64,000 nucleotides of DNA from positions 2,976,001-3,040,000 of the forward strand of contig NZ_CP046121.1 in assembly GCF_009707485.1 (NCBI RefSeq), given 5' to 3'. Numbering within the stretch: the stretch's first letter is position 1; each line of letters starts with the position of its first letter. The position numbers and the translations under genes are program-made. The stretch comes from Nostocoides sp. HKS02 (lineage in GTDB: Bacteria > Actinomycetota > Actinomycetes > Actinomycetales > Dermatophilaceae). The notes beneath the pieces are model-generated. The model was not told where the DNA came from. It saw nothing but the letters and a program-made list of their open reading frames with translations, and did not search any database. Below, piece by piece: positions 8,324-16,654 of this stretch.

Positions 8324-9108
8324 GACCGTGACCACAGTTCGCCGCCGGTCAGGTCGAAGACGCCGCCGATACTGAAGGATGCCTGGTCGCTCGCCAGCCA
8401 AGACGCCAGGTTCGCCGCGTCTTGCGGAGTTCCCATGCGGCCCAACGGCATGCTCGTCCGCTTGGCCGCGATCAGCGACTCGGGGTCCGCGCCGGTCATC
8501 CGGCCCAGTCCGGCGAAGCTGTCGCGCATCTGGTTGGTGTCCATCGTGCCGGGAAGGATCGTGTTGACGTAGACGCCGTACGGCGCCATCTCGAGCGCGA
8601 ACGCCCGCGTGAACGTCGTCACCGCTGCCTTCGACGCGGCATACACCGCCATCCCTGGCCACGGGGTCTCGGCGACCTGGGACGAGACCGTGACGACGCG
8701 TCCCGAGCCTGCGTCCTTCATCGCACGTCCGACCGCCCGGCACAGGTTGAAGACGCCACCGAAGTTGACTCGCAACACGCGTTCCACAAGCTCGTCGGGT
8801 GTCTGCAGGACCTCGTGCCGGTCCTGCATGATGGCGGCGTTACAGACGAGGATGTCGATCCGGCCGGCCGCGGTCAGTATCGCCTCGACGCAATCGTCGA
8901 CCTCCTGAGCATCGCCCACGTCCACGGTCCGATGCTGCAGTCCGGGGACGACGCGGTCCGGCGTGGGCGTGATGTCGAGGCCGTGGACCTCCACGCACCC
9001 GTCGGCGACGAAGCGCTCGGCGATACCGAGCCCGAGACCGGTTGCTGCGCCGGTCACGACGGCAACCCTGCCCTGCAACGGGGACGATCCGCGTTGTCGA
9101 CCGTTCAC
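8320..9108 (-). CDS. Short-chain dehydrogenase/reductase (SDR)
   Basis: A 262-residue classical SDR with TGAATGLGLG (19-28), CNAA (89-92), Ser142/143, and Tyr156-AAS-Lys160. Asp45 at the end of strand 2 (GLDIT) points to NAD. The GTG start at 9108 overlaps the cyclase stop by GTGA, and its own stop overlaps the acetamidase start in the same way. It lies between two hydrolases, so it probably oxidises an alcohol formed from, or present in, the imported compound. The specific reaction is unknown. Confidence 0.9.
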   Translation of the reverse strand: MNGRQRGSSPLQGRVAVVTGAATGLGLGIAERFVADGCVEVHGLDITPTPDRVVPGLQHRTVDVGDAQEVDDCVEAILTAAGRIDILVCNAAIMQDRHEVLQTPDELVERVLRVNFGGVFNLCRAVGRAMKDAGSGRVVTVSSQVAETPWPGMAVYAASKAAVTTFTRAFALEMAPYGVYVNTILPGTMDTNQMRDSFAGLGRMTGADPESLIAAKRTSMPLGRMGTPQDAANLASWLASDQASFSIGGVFDLTGGELWSRS

Positions 9109-10076
9109 CGCAGCGGCTTCAGGGGGATGGCGAGCGGCCGCATCGGACTGCCCGTGGCGCCGCGGATCTTCAAGCACGCCGCGATGAAGGCGAACTCGTA
9201 GACGTTGTCGGCTGACAACTCCTCCATGTTCACGAGCTCGATGATCGGGATGCCCGACTCGGTCAAGAGGAAGGTGTGTACCGTCTGCCAGTTCACCGAG
9301 TCCTCGGAGGGCCCCTGCTCGAAGCCGATGTTGTCGGCACCGATCATGATCACGCCCAGGTCGGCCAGGGCCTTGGCGCCTTCGAGGTTGAGCCCGGGCT
9401 CGTTCGGGATCAGTCGCTCGGAGTCGGGCCAGGTGCTCATCCGGCCGCTGCGGACGAGTGCGACATCGCCGCGCTGCACGCGGACGCCCTGGCGCTCCAT
9501 GGCGCCCTCGATGTCGGCGCGGCCGATCCCGTAGGAGTCCGGCAGCATCGGCACACCGTGCAGGGCGGCGATGTCGAGCAGGACCCCACGGGTGATGACC
9601 GGCGGGTGTTGCTCCGCGCCGCACACACGCCAATGCCGGCTGCCGAGATGCTCGTCCTCGGTGTAGCCGTTGTAGATCCGGCCGTGAAGGCCCATATGGT
9701 TGAGCGTGTCCACGTGGGTGCCGCTGTGGGTGTACATCATGATGGCGTCGCCCGAGCGGCTCACCGTCTTGTTCGACTCTTCGCCTACGTGCATCGGGTC
9801 GTCGAGGATCTCGCCCGAGGGTCGAGCCGTCATCCAGATCTGGAACGCCGGGTCGCCGGTGATGGTCCAGTTGGGCATCCCGACGAAGTACTCGACTGAC
9901 AGGTCGTAGACCCGGCCGGGATCGACTCGCAGCAAGACGTTCATGAGCTGCCCGCCGGCCAGCTCGTTGAGCCGACCGATCTGGTCGTTGTCGCCGTACG
10001 GATTGCTGAAGTTGCGGTCGCTCACTTGCCGTCCGTTTCTGAACCCGTCTCCGGGATCGCTCGTTGTGTCTTTCAT
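9105..10076 (-). CDS. Cyclase family (kynurenine formamidase / isatin hydrolase-like) protein
   Basis: A 323-residue member of the 'cyclase' superfamily with its metal-binding signature HSGTHVDTLNH (His117, His121, Asp123, His127). Known relatives hydrolyse N-formylkynurenine, isatin and similar cyclic or N-acyl amides. The N-terminal 50 residues are longer than in kynurenine formamidases. ATG 10076 overlaps the permease stop (ATGA). No kynurenine-pathway gene is adjacent, so tryptophan breakdown is not indicated; hydrolysis of a ring amide or lactone-like substrate is plausible in this operon. Confidence 0.87.
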   Translation of the reverse strand: MKDTTSDPGDGFRNGRQVSDRNFSNPYGDNDQIGRLNELAGGQLMNVLLRVDPGRVYDLSVEYFVGMPNWTITGDPAFQIWMTARPSGEILDDPMHVGEESNKTVSRSGDAIMMYTHSGTHVDTLNHMGLHGRIYNGYTEDEHLGSRHWRVCGAEQHPPVITRGVLLDIAALHGVPMLPDSYGIGRADIEGAMERQGVRVQRGDVALVRSGRMSTWPDSERLIPNEPGLNLEGAKALADLGVIMIGADNIGFEQGPSEDSVNWQTVHTFLLTESGIPIIELVNMEELSADNVYEFAFIAACLKIRGATGSPMRPLAIPLKPLR

Positions 10077-11110
10077 TCCGCGGAGGTCTCGGTTCGGCCG
10101 CGAACGACCTGCCGTAGGACGACGGCGAGGATCAGAGCGCCGCCGTAGAAGAACTGCTGGACGAACGGGGGCACGCCCTTGAGCTCGAGGCCAGTGATGC
10201 CGGAGATCAGGAAGTACACGGCCACGAACGTCCCCCAGGCGTTGAACCGGCCCGGTCGGATGGCGGTGAACCCCAGGAAGGCGGCTGCGAATGCCGGTAG
10301 AAGGAAGGAGAAGCCCGAACTCGGATCGGCGGCACCCGTCGTTCCGACGTACAGCACACCGGCGATCGCACTCACGACACCAGAGCACACAAGCGCCGCG
10401 ACGCGGAGTCGGTTCACTCGCACACCGCTGAGCCGAGCCACGTCGCGACCGCGTCCGGTGAAGAGCAGCTTGCGGCCGAAGATCGTTTGCTCGAAGAGAT
10501 ACCAGATCGCGGCGGTGATCACGATGGCGTAGTAGAACGCCAGTGGGATGCCGAACAGCTTCTGCACCACAACCAGGTTCACCAGGCTGTTGGAGACGCC
10601 GCTGACTGTCTGGGAGTCGCTCATCCAGAGCACCAGACCTGACAGGACGGTCTGGGATCCCAAGGTCACGATCAGGGAGTCGATAGCGAAGATCGTGATG
10701 ACCAGTCCGTTGAACAGCCCGACGACGACGCCGGCCAGGATCGCCGCGACGACGGCCGGGACGATCGGCCACCCGTGCTGCCCGTTCAGAACGGCGATCG
10801 TCATCGAGCTCACGGCGACGACCCCACCGACCGAAAGGTCGTAGTCGCCTGCGGTCAACGGAATGATCAGAGCCAGCGTCACGACGACCAGAACGGCCTG
10901 GGAGCCGAAGATGTTGGCGAGGTTGCCGACGGTGAGATAGGTATTGGGCTCGGCGATCGAGAAGCCGATCGCCACAGCGGCCCAGACGAGCAGAATGCCG
11001 AACCGCTCGAAGAGCTGGATCAGATCGGGACGTCTCGACCCGACGACTGCCTCCGATCCCGGTCCGGGGCCTCCCTTCGCGTCGTGCGCCTCGGGCTTAG
11101 CGTGAGTCAT
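10073..11110 (-). CDS. ABC transporter permease, RbsC-like
   Basis: A 345-residue inner-membrane protein with many hydrophobic segments from about residue 35 onward and the sequence GDYDLSVGGVVAVSS, typical of ribose/autoinducer-type permeases (BPD_transp_2). It would form the channel, probably as a homodimer, with the ATPase encoded just upstream, whose gene it overlaps by 14 bp. The last 20 residues (VVRGRTETSAE) are polar and cytoplasmic. The substrate is not necessarily a sugar despite the family name; the operon suggests a small polar amide or acid. Confidence 0.92.
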   Translation of the reverse strand: MTHAKPEAHDAKGGPGPGSEAVVGSRRPDLIQLFERFGILLVWAAVAIGFSIAEPNTYLTVGNLANIFGSQAVLVVVTLALIIPLTAGDYDLSVGGVVAVSSMTIAVLNGQHGWPIVPAVVAAILAGVVVGLFNGLVITIFAIDSLIVTLGSQTVLSGLVLWMSDSQTVSGVSNSLVNLVVVQKLFGIPLAFYYAIVITAAIWYLFEQTIFGRKLLFTGRGRDVARLSGVRVNRLRVAALVCSGVVSAIAGVLYVGTTGAADPSSGFSFLLPAFAAAFLGFTAIRPGRFNAWGTFVAVYFLISGITGLELKGVPPFVQQFFYGGALILAVVLRQVVRGRTETSAE

Positions 11111-12734
11111 CGGTCTGCTCGCTCTCTATAAGTCCAATGCATTCGCTGGTGATCGTGTCCTTCGTCAACTGCTCGCCATCGAGGGTTCGTGCGAGCCGGC
11201 CGTGGCGGAAGACCAGCACCCGGTCGCATACCTCGGCGAGCTCCGCGTGATCGGCACTGGCGTAGAGGACGGCACCCCCGTCGGCGCAGACCCGTCGCAG
11301 CTGGCTGATGATCTGTTGGCGGGCGCCGACGTCCACGCCCTGCGTCGGCTCGTCGAGGAGCAACAGGCGTGGTTTGGTCAGCAGCCATTTCGCGATGAGC
11401 GCCTTTTGCTGATTCCCCCCGCTGAGCCGCCCGTACTGCATTCGTACGTCGCGCGGGCGGACGTCGAACTCGTCGGCTTGGTCGGCGGCGAGCTTGACGA
11501 TCCGGCGACCAGAGAGCCGGGGCCCCACCATGCACTGGCGAAAGGAGAGCATGGTGATGTTCTCGGCCACCGGCAGAGTGAGAATGCCGCCGTCCCGCGG
11601 GCGGTTGGACGGGATCAGCGCCAGTCCGCGGCGGATCGCGTCGGTCGGGTCCAGGGAGGACAAGTGGTACACGTCTCCATCGAGCTGGATCTCTCCGCCG
11701 GTGCCCGACTCCGCCGACGCGCCGAAGAGCAGATACGGCAGTTCGTTGAACCCGGATCCGAGCAGGCCCGTCAGGCCGAGGATCTCGCCCTTGAAGATGT
11801 CGAAGTCCACATCGGACAGACCGGCCCTGCCGCCGGACACATTGCGGACCCCGGCGACCACGATGTCCGGATCCGCCTGCGACGTACGCGAGCTCACCGG
11901 CAGTTCGGCCTTGCCGATGATCAGCCGGACGAGCTCGTCATAGCTCGTGGCCGATGTTGGTTTGCTTCCGACCACCTTGCCGTCTCGGAGCACCGTCACC
12001 GCATCGGTGTTCTCCAGAACCTCGTCCAGGTCGTGGGACACAAACAGCACGCCTACGCCCAGCGAGGCGACCCGATGGATGAGCGCGAAGAGCTGTTCGC
12101 GGCCAGCCTCGGACAGAAAGACGGTCGGTTCGTCGAGGACCAAGAGGCCACGGGCCTGACCACCCTCCCGCTGCCGCGTGACCCCGAGCGTCGACGCCGC
12201 TCGGGCGACAGCGATCAATGCACGTTGGCCCTGGTCCAACGAACTCACCTGAGCGTCGAGGTCAACGTCGATGTCCAGCGCCTCGAGGTCGGCCCGAGCG
12301 CGCACGCGCTCGGCTCGCCAATGGATCCGGCCCTTCCCGGCGCACCATTCGACGATCCGGAGATTCTCGAGCACCGTGAGGCTTGGGAGCAGTGCGAGGT
12401 CCTGGTGGACGAACGCGATCCCCAGTTCGCTGGCCCGGCCGGGCGCTAGTGGTAGATCGATGGACTCGCCGCAGAACTCCATCGCTGATCCCGGTTCCGG
12501 CGCGTGGAAGCCGGCCAGGACCTTGATCAAGGTGCTCTTTCCAGACCCGTTGTGGCCCAGCAGGCTGTGGACCTCACCCCTGCGGATCCGGAGGTCCACG
12601 GAGTCGAGGACCGTGGTGTCGGCGAACCTCTTGGAGAGATTGCGGATCATCAGGGTGTCGCCGCGGCCATCCCAAGGATCACCGGCCGCGCGACTGGGCC
12701 GCGCGCTTGCCCGGTCATCTTCCGTGTCGCTCAT
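11097..12734 (-). CDS. ABC transporter ATP-binding protein, RbsA-like (two domains)
   Basis: A 545-residue double ATPase. Domain 1 has Walker A GHNGSGKST (60-68) and Walker B LLVLDEPT, but its signature is the unusual LDQGQR. Domain 2 has the degenerate P-loop GLLGSGFNE, as in RbsA-type proteins, with a good signature LSGGNQQK and LLLDEPTQGVDVG. One active and one degenerate site is normal for this family. ATG 12734 is chosen for the GAGGAGCC ribosome site. It drives import together with the overlapping permease and the lipoprotein encoded 84 bp upstream. Confidence 0.92.
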   Translation of the reverse strand: MSDTEDDRASARPSRAAGDPWDGRGDTLMIRNLSKRFADTTVLDSVDLRIRRGEVHSLLGHNGSGKSTLIKVLAGFHAPEPGSAMEFCGESIDLPLAPGRASELGIAFVHQDLALLPSLTVLENLRIVEWCAGKGRIHWRAERVRARADLEALDIDVDLDAQVSSLDQGQRALIAVARAASTLGVTRQREGGQARGLLVLDEPTVFLSEAGREQLFALIHRVASLGVGVLFVSHDLDEVLENTDAVTVLRDGKVVGSKPTSATSYDELVRLIIGKAELPVSSRTSQADPDIVVAGVRNVSGGRAGLSDVDFDIFKGEILGLTGLLGSGFNELPYLLFGASAESGTGGEIQLDGDVYHLSSLDPTDAIRRGLALIPSNRPRDGGILTLPVAENITMLSFRQCMVGPRLSGRRIVKLAADQADEFDVRPRDVRMQYGRLSGGNQQKALIAKWLLTKPRLLLLDEPTQGVDVGARQQIISQLRRVCADGGAVLYASADHAELAEVCDRVLVFRHGRLARTLDGEQLTKDTITSECIGLIESEQTDDSR

Positions 12735-12818
12735 CTTGGCTCCTCTTGCTGGTCGGGTGAACGGTCCGTCGTGGTCCCGCCGAGGCCCCACGACGGACCG
12801 ATCGTGCGCGATCGGACG

Positions 12819-13988
12819 TCAGCCCGACAGTCCCCACAGCGCCTGATAGCCGGCCAGGTAGGCATTGCCGTATCCGGTGTTGATGGCTGGCGGGTTACCT
12901 GTCTGGCTGACGTTGGCCGAGGTGAACACTCGCACCGGGACCTTCTCGTCGCTCAGCGCGGGCTGGCCGACCATCAGCCGAAGGGTCTGGTCCGCAAGTG
13001 CGTAGCCGAGCCAGGAGAAGCTCTCACCGAGGTTCATCGTGACGACGTTGCCCTTGGCCAGGAAGTCCAGCGCGAACGGAGTGGCGTTGTACGAGGCGAG
13101 CTTGACGGTGTCGGTCTTGCCGGCAGCGGTGATGGCTGGGATGACGTATTGCACCATGCCGTCGAAGACCGGGAGCACGTACGTCGTGTCGGGGTACCTC
13201 GTGAGGGCCGACGAGACGGCCGTCTGCATCCTGGTCGACCAGTCGTTGAACGGCACGTCCACCTTGACGACATGGCAGGAAGGGCAGTCCTTCGCGAACT
13301 CTGCCTCGATGCCGACGGCCACGTCAGTGGACGAGAGCAGGTCGGGAGACTCGACCAGGAGGAACGTGCCGCTTCCCTTGGTGTCGTTGATCGCGTAGGC
13401 CGCCTCGAGCTGCCCGGCGAGGTTGTAAGGCGCTCCAACGATGCCGGCCACGTCCTTATAGCCCGCGTAGTCGGTGTGAGACGTGTCGAGGAAGTGGTCG
13501 ACGATGACGGGGATGCCGGCTGCCTTCGCAGCCGCGATCTGCGGTTGCAGGGCGGCAGGGTCCAGGCCGATCAGGTCGATCGCGGCGGCGTGCTGCGAGA
13601 TCGCTGTGTTCATGCCCGCGACCCACTGCGAGGACTGGCCGGTCGTGGAGTAGTAGACCGTTTTGATGTCGAACTTGGAGAGCGCCTCGGTGAGGTACTT
13701 GCCCACGTAGACGTTGAACGGTACGGAGGCCGAGACCGGGATGGCGTAGACCGTCTTGCCTCTTGCCTTCGAGGGGTCGAACTTCGGGCCGGGAGCAACG
13801 AAGGCGGGCTCCGGGGTGGAGGCGCTGACCAGAGACTGCGCGTTCTGCAACTGCGCTGCGGTCGGGCCAGACCCTTGGCCGTTGCCCGCTGTCGAAGCAC
13901 CCCCACCGCTGCTGCACGCGGTGACGGTTAACACTGTCGAAACGGCCATTCCCAACAGGGCAACAGGCAGTCCTCTTCGGCGTGTCAT
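12819..13988 (-). CDS. ABC transporter substrate-binding lipoprotein, RbsB-like
   Basis: A 389-residue exported protein. The signal peptide (MTRRRGLPVALLG...) ends in the lipobox LTVTAC with Cys25, followed by a Gly/Ser-rich linker, so it should be lipid-anchored outside the membrane. The remainder is a type-I periplasmic-binding fold of the sugar-binding-protein-4 kind (GLDPAALQPQIAAAKAAGIP is the usual helix-strand). ATG 13988 follows GAAGGGAAC. It captures the pathway substrate and passes it to the permease. Its ligand would reveal what the cluster degrades. Confidence 0.92.
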   Translation of the reverse strand: MTRRRGLPVALLGMAVSTVLTVTACSSGGGASTAGNGQGSGPTAAQLQNAQSLVSASTPEPAFVAPGPKFDPSKARGKTVYAIPVSASVPFNVYVGKYLTEALSKFDIKTVYYSTTGQSSQWVAGMNTAISQHAAAIDLIGLDPAALQPQIAAAKAAGIPVIVDHFLDTSHTDYAGYKDVAGIVGAPYNLAGQLEAAYAINDTKGSGTFLLVESPDLLSSTDVAVGIEAEFAKDCPSCHVVKVDVPFNDWSTRMQTAVSSALTRYPDTTYVLPVFDGMVQYVIPAITAAGKTDTVKLASYNATPFALDFLAKGNVVTMNLGESFSWLGYALADQTLRLMVGQPALSDEKVPVRVFTSANVSQTGNPPAINTGYGNAYLAGYQALWGLSG

Positions 13989-14080
13989 GGAAAGTTCCCT
14001 TCTGAAGGTTCAGCATCGAGTGGAGAAGCCTTGTGAAACGAAATCCGGGCCCGAGGTGGTCGCTTAAGCTCTTCTCGTGA

Positions 14081-14986
14081 TCACCGTCCTAGCAGCAGCG
14101 TGAGCTCAGCAGAGCTCAGCGCGTCGAGAGGCTCGTCGGCAGCGACCGCCAAGCTCGGAGAGGTGGGCCTCGCTCCGGCGACGCCGAGCAGAAGCCAGGC
14201 GGTCCCGAGACCTTCGGTGACCGCCGCGGGGGGCGGCGCTCCGGTCAGCAGGTGGAAGTAGCCGCGAGGGCCGTCGAGCGGTCGCGCCGGGCCGGCCCAG
14301 CCCGTGCCGGCCAGCACTCCGGACTCGAAGCCTCGGCTCGAAAGCTCCCCGGTGACGAACGCGGAGTCGGCCGACCCGCGAGACCCATCGAGTCCCGAGG
14401 CCTGAGTGGCACCAAGCGCGATGGCCTGATGCAGCTCGGCGGCCGAGCCGTCCAGGAGAGCAATGACGGTGACTGCCGCGGCGACGACACTGGCGGCCTG
14501 CGGGCTGGCCCACCCCGAGCCCGGTCGGGACCGGTCGACCGCGAGCGCCAACCTCAGGCCGACCTCGGCGCCGCTCGCGAACGCCGTCAGAACGCGGGAT
14601 CCGTCTGCCCCATCGAGATTCGCGGCCGCGAGGCCGGCGGCGAGCGCCGAAGCCAGCAGCTCTGAGTGTCCTCGAGCTCGGTCGGTCGGCGCACCGAGGG
14701 ACATAAGGCCGGCGTTGACAGCAACCGCACCGGATCGGGACATCGCCGGTAGCGGGGCGAAGACGGCGCCGAGCTCGGCAGCGCCCAGCGGCCGCCCTTC
14801 GGCCGCGGCCACGATCGCGTGGAGTCGCCCTCCGACGTTCGAGCCGGCGGCAGCCCGGCCGTTGTCGATGCAGAGTCGAGCCAGTTGCCGGGCGCAGTCC
14901 CGGACTGGGGCGGCCAGCCCGGTGCTGCGCGTCCGCTCGGCGAACTCCGCGAGGGCACAGGTGACCTCATCCGCGACGGCGCTCAC
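14081..14986 (-). CDS. Short MmgE/PrpD-like protein lacking the second domain (paralogue 4)
   Basis: A 301-residue relative of the MmgE/PrpD helical domain: an N-terminal helix set, SGAEVGLRLALAVDRSRPGSGW at the place of the GWHITG region, IALGATQASGL and GPRGYFHLL are recognisable. It lacks DFDDT, the GWHxTG histidine, the KP(Y/F)xCG motif and the small C-terminal domain, so it is about 150 residues short and is probably not an active enzyme alone. The GTG start at 14986 overlaps the stop of full-length paralogue 3 (GTGA), which suggests a non-catalytic partner subunit. Degeneration after duplication is the alternative. Confidence 0.75.
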   Translation of the reverse strand: MSAVADEVTCALAEFAERTRSTGLAAPVRDCARQLARLCIDNGRAAAGSNVGGRLHAIVAAAEGRPLGAAELGAVFAPLPAMSRSGAVAVNAGLMSLGAPTDRARGHSELLASALAAGLAAANLDGADGSRVLTAFASGAEVGLRLALAVDRSRPGSGWASPQAASVVAAAVTVIALLDGSAAELHQAIALGATQASGLDGSRGSADSAFVTGELSSRGFESGVLAGTGWAGPARPLDGPRGYFHLLTGAPPPAAVTEGLGTAWLLLGVAGARPTSPSLAVAADEPLDALSSAELTLLLGR

Positions 14987-16335
14987 GAGTGCACCTCGAA
15001 CTCTGGGCGGGTCAGGCTCTGCAACCTGCTGACCGACTTGGACGCATCGAGCGAGCCGACACACAGCCGGAGAGACTCACTGCGGCCGGGCAGGACCGGT
15101 TCGACCAGGGCAGTGAACTTGTCAGCCACGGCGTCGTAAGTCATGGGGTGCTCCTGGCTGCCAGTCACGGAGGTCACCTCGCGCTCGATTGCTGGAAGAC
15201 CTTCGCGCTCGAGGGTCAGTCGTGCGCCGAACTCAGAGCGGCGGGGCTCGGCGATGAGCTCGACCCGGGCGCGCAGTCGCGCGATCGCCTGGTCGGCGAT
15301 CGCCTCGCGGGTGAACTCGGCCAGCCCGGCCCGACCCCTGACCAGGGCGGCCGCGACGGCGTGAGGGAGGCTGAGCCTGGCGTTGAGTTCCGTTGAGGGC
15401 TGGGCGATCCCGGTCAGGGTCGTGGCCAGCGGGGAGCACCGGAGCACGATCCGCTGGACGGACTCCACTGTGCCGCTGAGCTCAGCGGCGGCCGACAGGG
15501 CGGCTTCAACGCCGGGATGGGCCACGACGCCGCACGGGAACGGTTTGGTGCGGTTCTCCAGCAGGCGCCATCCCGCGTCGCCGACGGCCGCTTCGAGGCG
15601 AGGTGAGTAGCCGATAGCCATAGCGCTCAGCAGTGACTCGAGACCAGCGGCCCCTGACGATGGGCGTAAGCCGGCCCGCACCGCGAGCGCGATGCGCAGG
15701 CCGTTGGCCGCGGCGCGCCCTGCGTGGAACGACTTGTTCATCGTCCCCAGACCCTCCTGGTGGCCGACGATGAGGTGCGCGGCCAGGTCGATGGCGGCGG
15801 CGGTCGCCTCCTCGTCCAGGTCGAGCAGGACGCTGGCGGTGGTGGCCGCACCGATGACTCCGAACACTCCGGTGCTGTGCCATCCGGCGACGTACTGCTC
15901 CGGAGAGATGGTCAGGCCGGCACGGAACTGGACCTCGTAGCCGAGTGCGAGCGCCTCGAGAAGGCGAGGTCCGGAAACGTCGAGCAGCTGGGTCAAGGTC
16001 AAGGCGGTCGCGACGAGGGTGGGCCCGGCGTGGATATAGGTCACGGGTTGCGTGTCGTCGAAGTCGTCGACGTGCCCTGCCGCTCCGGTGGCCACGGCAC
16101 ACCAGTTGAGATCCACCGTCTCCGTGCGGCCGGAGACCCGGTAGCCGGAGCTGCAACCGAGCCGCAGCGCCGTTCCGACCAGGCGGTCCACGACGGGTCG
16201 GGGGCTTCCGGCGATGACGGTGCCGAGCGAGTTGAGCAGGAACAGGGAGGTCGCCTCAGCTACCGGGTCGGGTAGCCCGTCGCGCACGGCGTTCCGCACG
16301 CGGCCGGCAAGTGCCCGGCTGAGAGGCTGAGTCAT
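14983..16335 (-). CDS. MmgE/PrpD family protein (paralogue 3), first gene of the leftward operon
   Basis: A 450-residue complete member with HVDDFDDTQ, GWHSTGVFGVIG, LGTMNKSFHAGRAAANG and TKPFPCGVVAHPG motifs. It differs from paralogues 1 and 2 in GWHSTG (Ser for Ile) and KPFPCG. ATG 16335 follows AGGACGAGG. It is the promoter-proximal gene, facing the isochorismatase/GntR side across a 319-bp control region. As for the others, dehydratase, decarboxylase (cis-aconitate type) and epimerase activities are possible. Three complete copies in one operon is unusual. Confidence 0.9.
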   Translation of the reverse strand: MTQPLSRALAGRVRNAVRDGLPDPVAEATSLFLLNSLGTVIAGSPRPVVDRLVGTALRLGCSSGYRVSGRTETVDLNWCAVATGAAGHVDDFDDTQPVTYIHAGPTLVATALTLTQLLDVSGPRLLEALALGYEVQFRAGLTISPEQYVAGWHSTGVFGVIGAATTASVLLDLDEEATAAAIDLAAHLIVGHQEGLGTMNKSFHAGRAAANGLRIALAVRAGLRPSSGAAGLESLLSAMAIGYSPRLEAAVGDAGWRLLENRTKPFPCGVVAHPGVEAALSAAAELSGTVESVQRIVLRCSPLATTLTGIAQPSTELNARLSLPHAVAAALVRGRAGLAEFTREAIADQAIARLRARVELIAEPRRSEFGARLTLEREGLPAIEREVTSVTGSQEHPMTYDAVADKFTALVEPVLPGRSESLRLCVGSLDASKSVSRLQSLTRPEFEVHS

Positions 16336-16345
16336 CCTCGTCCTT

Positions 16346-16384
16346 TCATGTATCGTATACGTTATAATCGTGCATCATACATGA
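16346..16384. promoter_or_regulatory. Palindromic operator candidate between the divergent operons
   Basis: An A/T-rich island in G/C-rich DNA contains an 8-bp inverted repeat TCATGTAT (16346-16353) / ATACATGA (16377-16384), with a second palindrome CGTATACG at 16354-16361 inside it. TATGAT-like and TATAAT-like hexamers occur on the two strands (for example TATAAT at 16363-16368), so the site lies within a likely promoter. It starts 11 bp upstream of the leftward operon's ATG. FCD-type GntR proteins usually bind short A/T-rich palindromes of this kind, and one is encoded nearby. Confidence 0.55.
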
Positions 16385-16601
16385 TTTGGTCACTCTGACA
16401 ACCCCTGTCTGATTGCCAGCCGAATCGAATGGGAGAGGGCGGTGGCAATGGCTCAACCTGGAAGAGAAGACCGTCGGGCTCGCCGGCATCGGTGGCCGTG
16501 GGCCGTCTCGTCGCACGCACAGGCACAAGCCGACGTGTCATGTCGCTCGGTCCGATGCCGCGTTCGCCGGCCGCCGGGTGCCGGCCCACCGTCAATGTCG
16601 A

Positions 16602-16614
16602 ACATCGTATATGG
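16602..16614. promoter_or_regulatory. Second site resembling the operator core
   Basis: ATCGTATATGGT here resembles ATCGTATACGTT at 16352-16363 (nine of twelve bases match). It lies about 40 bp before the GTG of the isochorismatase-type gene, where it could overlap that promoter. Two related sites, one near each divergent start, are consistent with one regulator controlling both operons. This is an inference from similarity over a short stretch. Confidence 0.35.
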
Positions 16615-16654
16615 TTGGGGAACTTGTTCACCGTCCACCTCAGGGAGGCCGCGC

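Noticed and set aside
9105..10076. Assignment of the cyclase-family gene as kynurenine formamidase (kynB)
   Set aside because: The motif is shared by many hydrolases and no tryptophan-catabolism gene is adjacent.
3690..16335. Interpretation as a methylcitrate (propionate) operon
   Set aside because: No methylcitrate synthase, methylisocitrate lyase or PrpR-type regulator is present, and there are too many MmgE/PrpD copies.
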